DNA of 64,000 nt, taken from contig CAYTNV010000007.1 of NCBI GenBank assembly GCA_964439395.1, forward strand, positions 1 through 64,000, in the 5' to 3' direction. A program made the translations under genes and the position numbers. The notes beneath the pieces are model-generated. The model had not been told where the DNA came from. It saw only the letters and a list, made by a program, of their open reading frames with translations, and searched no databases. Positions within the stretch are counted from its first letter, which is position 1. Each line of letters begins with the position of its first letter. Of the stretch, positions 61,316 through 64,000 are shown one piece after another. The stretch is from JAUUSJ01 sp964439395 (GTDB lineage: Bacteria; Bacillota; Clostridia; Lachnospirales; Lachnospiraceae).

Positions 61316-62515
61316 CTATTGACTTAACAAGCCATAGGAATTTAAAATCATAGGATAAATCTTAAGATCCAATCCTCTATCTTCTTTTTTACTATTATTT
61401 TGCCATATTTTACAATCCAATTTTTTCGACTCTCTAAGCGGATTAATAGATTGTATCCATATTCCTGTTCTCACATTTTCTATACGATTCCTTGAAATAT
61501 TGGATTGAGAAAGCGACGAAACAATCATTGCCTCCCTTCTGCAAGAAACAAAGGTATTATTATGGATAGATACATTTTTATAAACTTTTGAGCCTGGTAT
61601 ATAGTCAAATCCTATTCCTTGAAATACATCTCGAAACGTATTATTTTGTATTAAAATTCGATTGCATGTAAGAGTTTTTACTTTTTCGCCGTCAGAAGAA
61701 ACAAGCTCCATCGTTCCAAATTTTAAAGCCTCTCTTTTATAGGAATCTGTCACACTCCTATTTGTATAATATTTAGAAAAAACACAATCTCTAATTATAA
61801 CATTATCTACACCGTTCATCTCCACATGATGACCGCCCATATTATTACAAATTTTCACTCCAATTAACTGAATATTTTTCGCATATGGAAAATAAAGATT
61901 ACTAAAGGAAGTTGTCACTGCCCCATAAAGCGTGTCAAAACAATTACCATCAAAGGTTCCGCCCTGTATAATTATATTTTGCTCTTGTTCTATATAGGGA
62001 GAGCCCTCCATAAAATTACCACTCATAAGCATCGGACCTTCCTGAAAATCTCGCACCAAAATTACATCTTTTATAGATAACGAAGTATTACTATAAATAT
62101 GTATCGTACTTGATAAGTGATACGTTCCCTCTGGAATCACAACCTTATATGGAATCTCCTTTGTCGCTTTAGTCGCTGCCAAGAGAAATGCTGCCTGTAA
62201 CTGAGTTGTAATATTGGCTCCATCTTCAACATCCAATACTACCTCCATATAAGAACCTTTATTCGTAAGATAGCGACTTTTTGAAGCCAATCTTTCATTC
62301 CGCTCTTCCTCGCTCTCTTTCGAATTTTCCTCCACTAATATATCTTGCTTTAAATTTATATCTTCCTGTGTACTCTGACTTTCTATCTCTAAGTCCTCAC
62401 CTGACTTCTGATTTTTCTCTACACTCGAAGCTGCACTCGATATATAACATATATTCTTGTTCATTATACTAAAAATTAGCATTAAAAATAGAATATATAA
62501 AAATTTTTTTTTCAT
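61316..62515 (-). CDS. Secreted right-handed beta-helix protein, short paralogue
   Basis: A 399-residue protein with a signal peptide (MKKKFLYILFLMLIFSIM), a Glu/Ser/Gln-rich linker (about 30-95), and a right-handed parallel beta-helix (pectate-lyase-like) from about 95 (VVIPEGTYHLSSTIHIYSN, IIIQGGTFDGN, NNMGGHHVEMNGVDNV, ISRNRIENVRTGI). The helix breaks off after residue 350 and the last 40 residues lack repeats, so the C-terminus may be cut short compared with its divergent paralogue. Probably a carbohydrate-active or adhesive surface protein; the exact activity is not clear. Confidence 0.8.
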   Translation of the reverse strand: MKKKFLYILFLMLIFSIMNKNICYISSAASSVEKNQKSGEDLEIESQSTQEDINLKQDILVEENSKESEEERNERLASKSRYLTNKGSYMEVVLDVEDGANITTQLQAAFLLAATKATKEIPYKVVIPEGTYHLSSTIHIYSNTSLSIKDVILVRDFQEGPMLMSGNFMEGSPYIEQEQNIIIQGGTFDGNCFDTLYGAVTTSFSNLYFPYAKNIQLIGVKICNNMGGHHVEMNGVDNVIIRDCVFSKYYTNRSVTDSYKREALKFGTMELVSSDGEKVKTLTCNRILIQNNTFRDVFQGIGFDYIPGSKVYKNVSIHNNTFVSCRREAMIVSSLSQSNISRNRIENVRTGIWIQSINPLRESKKLDCKIWQNNSKKEDRGLDLKIYPMILNSYGLLSQ

Positions 62516-62546
62516 GCATCCTTCTCCTTTTGCTTAATCTATTTTT

Positions 62547-62575
62547 ATTTTACTCTACTTTTAAACAAAATACAA
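62547..62575 (-). promoter_or_regulatory. Promoter of the minus-strand beta-helix gene
   Basis: TTGTAT (62570-62575), 17 bases, TAAAAT (62547-62552), 32 bases before the ATG. Confidence 0.55.
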
Positions 62576-62717
62576 TCATTTCTATCACTCAATTTTACTT
62601 TTCCATTTTTTCTCCACACTGCTATAAAAATATATAAATCTCTCTCATATTATTTTTATCGTTTAATTTCTTAATCCCATTTTTTGTCACAAACAAGAAC
62701 GTATTTTCGGTTTATTC

Positions 62718-62746
62718 TTGCAAATTTCCCTCAACTATGTTATACT
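62718..62746 (+). promoter_or_regulatory. Promoter of the plus-strand beta-helix gene
   Basis: TTGCAA (62718-62723), 17 bases, TATACT (62741-62746), 80 bases before the ATG. The 311-base divergent gap holds nothing else that I can identify. Confidence 0.65.
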
Positions 62747-62826
62747 ATTAAAAATATCTCTCCCGATACAGTAATTCGCTTTTTAACTTTTAAACTATTT
62801 TTCCTAAATATTATTGGAGGAATATT

Positions 62827-64000
62827 ATGAAGACAAGACAATTTTTTATTTTATTTGGCAGTTTAATTTTTCTAAATATCGGTATTTTTTATCCAACTAG
62901 ATTGGTAAAAGCATCCTTTTTCAGCCCTTTTTCCTCCCAATCCTCACTGGAAAAAACATCTACCAGTTATTCTGTGATTGACAACCAATCCTCTGTCGAT
63001 ATTGTACTTTCTGTAAAGCAAAATTCTGATATAGCTAAAGTTCTAAATAAAGCTTTAGCTTTGGCAAGAGATAATGCGACCATCCAAAAACCTTATTATA
63101 TTACTGTGCCAAGGGGAAGCTATCAGCTATCAAAGACAATAAAAATTTACAGTAATACCCATCTTTTTTTAGATGGCGTTTCTCTAAAAAGATGCTTTTC
63201 AAAAGGTGCCATGTTAAAATGTGGCAGTAAAAAATATTCCAAACCAGGTTATGATGCTTATCAAAATATTTCTATTACTGGTGGAACGTTTGATGGAAAT
63301 TGTGCCAACGGTCCTTACGCCTATTCCTCCAATACTTTTTCCATGCTTCGTTTTGGACATGCCAGAAATATATCTCTAAATAATATTACGGTTTGCAATA
63401 ATACAGGAAGTCATCATATTGAGCTAGGTGGTGTCGATGGAGCCTCCATCACAAACTGTAATTTCTATGGCTATAGACAAGCAGATAATTCTAATAAAAC
63501 AAAAGCCAAAGAAGCAATTCAAATCGATATTATACATAATTCTGATGTATTTCCTAGCTACGCACCTTATGACGATACTCCTTGCCAAAATATCTCCATT
63601 ACAGGATGTACTTTTAAAAATTTATCACGTGGAATTGGAACGCATAACGCTGTAATTGGAATTTATTATAATGGAATTAGTATTACTCATAATACTTTTG
63701 AAGATATTCAAGATCAGGCTATTTTAGCTTCTTCCTTTAAAAACTCAACTATTATCGATAATACTATATCCTCCGTTGGATGTGGAATACATTTTCGTTA
63801 TATGACATTTACAACAAAAGGATTCTATTTACCAAATGAATATACCAATATTTTATATTTAGACCCTGCTGCCAATACAGTTATTGCAAATAACACTATT
63901 TCCACCACACCAGGATCTTATATGGCAACAGCCAATGAATCTAGCGCTATTTATATAGAAGGAAGTAATATTTCCAATACTGCTTTTGATGGAAATTATC
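62827..64000 (+). CDS. Secreted right-handed beta-helix protein, cut by the window edge
   Basis: Open from the ATG at 62827 (after GGAGGAATATT) through the last base: 391 codons visible, with no stop. It has a signal peptide (MKTRQFFILFGSLIFLNIGI; mature part from about residue 30) and a right-handed beta-helix with VPRGSYQLSKTIKIYSN, ISITGGTFDGNC, NNTGSHHIELGGVDGA and repeated NxxISxTxxTF-like rungs. It is clearly paralogous to the gene at 61316, which points away from it. The visible part already reaches further rungs than the partner. Likely a surface glycosidase, lyase or adhesin. Confidence 0.85.
   Translation, partial: MKTRQFFILFGSLIFLNIGIFYPTRLVKASFFSPFSSQSSLEKTSTSYSVIDNQSSVDIVLSVKQNSDIAKVLNKALALARDNATIQKPYYITVPRGSYQLSKTIKIYSNTHLFLDGVSLKRCFSKGAMLKCGSKKYSKPGYDAYQNISITGGTFDGNCANGPYAYSSNTFSMLRFGHARNISLNNITVCNNTGSHHIELGGVDGASITNCNFYGYRQADNSNKTKAKEAIQIDIIHNSDVFPSYAPYDDTPCQNISITGCTFKNLSRGIGTHNAVIGIYYNGISITHNTFEDIQDQAILASSFKNSTIIDNTISSVGCGIHFRYMTFTTKGFYLPNEYTNILYLDPAANTVIANNTISTTPGSYMATANESSAIYIEGSNISNTAFDGNY

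Overview
The window is about 64 kb of AT-rich chromosome from a strictly fermentative, Gram-positive (monoderm) member of the Clostridia, most likely Lachnospiraceae or a close relative. The signs are an IspH-ribosomal protein S1 fusion, PolC-type DNA polymerase, PFOR, pyruvate formate-lyase, a biotin-dependent Na+-pumping decarboxylase, GlpP antitermination, and mostly strong AGGAGG ribosome binding sites with TTGACA/TATAAT promoters. Nearly all of it is chromosomal housekeeping and central metabolism. No phage, CRISPR array or intact transposon is visible.

Layout. 1-8.3 kb (minus strand): a strong promoter firing off the left edge, a Nudix hydrolase, a class B penicillin-binding protein with its FtsW/RodA partner, a U32 peptidase-family protein, zapA and ruvAB. 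8.5-9.6 kb (plus): a YprB-type RNase H-fold exonuclease. 9.7-14.7 kb (minus): ispH-rpsA, a probable tnpB relic, cmk, a BaiN/HI0933 flavoprotein and an RpiR-type regulator. 15-19.8 kb (minus): a five-gene cluster with two different carboxyltransferases, a biotin carrier and the membrane subunits of a Na+ pump. 20.3-24.9 kb: a D-2-hydroxyacid dehydrogenase, an ECF sigma factor paired with a membrane-anchored beta-propeller protein, and folA. 25-28.3 kb (minus): pyruvate formate-lyase encoded as two polypeptides, with the glycyl-radical domain on its own 80-residue gene, plus its activase. 28.4-28.75 kb: two identical tRNA-Glu genes, each with its own promoter. 28.8-34.5 kb (minus): a zinc-ribbon membrane protein, a frameshifted VanZ gene, the four-subunit PFOR and an odd CbiT-like protein behind a Rex-like site. 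34.6-41.2 kb: glycerol catabolism (glycerol-3-phosphate oxidation genes, glpP, glpK), with long leaders on both main transcripts. 41.4-54 kb: a membrane protein of unknown role, a gamma carbonic anhydrase-like protein, polC, and the ispG / rseP-dxr-cdsA-uppS-frr-pyrH envelope and isoprenoid block. 54-61 kb (minus): an overlapping three-gene acyltransferase/DUF6320/esterase module, then a RACo-like ASKHA protein, a DUF815 ATPase and a Thr/Ser-rich anchored protein. 61.3-64 kb: a divergent pair of paralogous secreted beta-helix proteins, the second cut by the window edge.

How it fits together: pyruvate can be split either by PFL (formate) or by PFOR (reduced ferredoxin). Glycerol enters through GlpK and a GlpA-like dehydrogenase set, and the decarboxylase cluster could turn carboxylation chemistry into a Na+ gradient. 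The strongest candidates for something unusual are the clean gene split of pyruvate formate-lyase, the shared 5-prime leader motif on the glp transcripts, the translationally coupled acyltransferase module at 54-57 kb, and the orphan RACo-DUF815 operon with a long operator-like dyad on its promoter.
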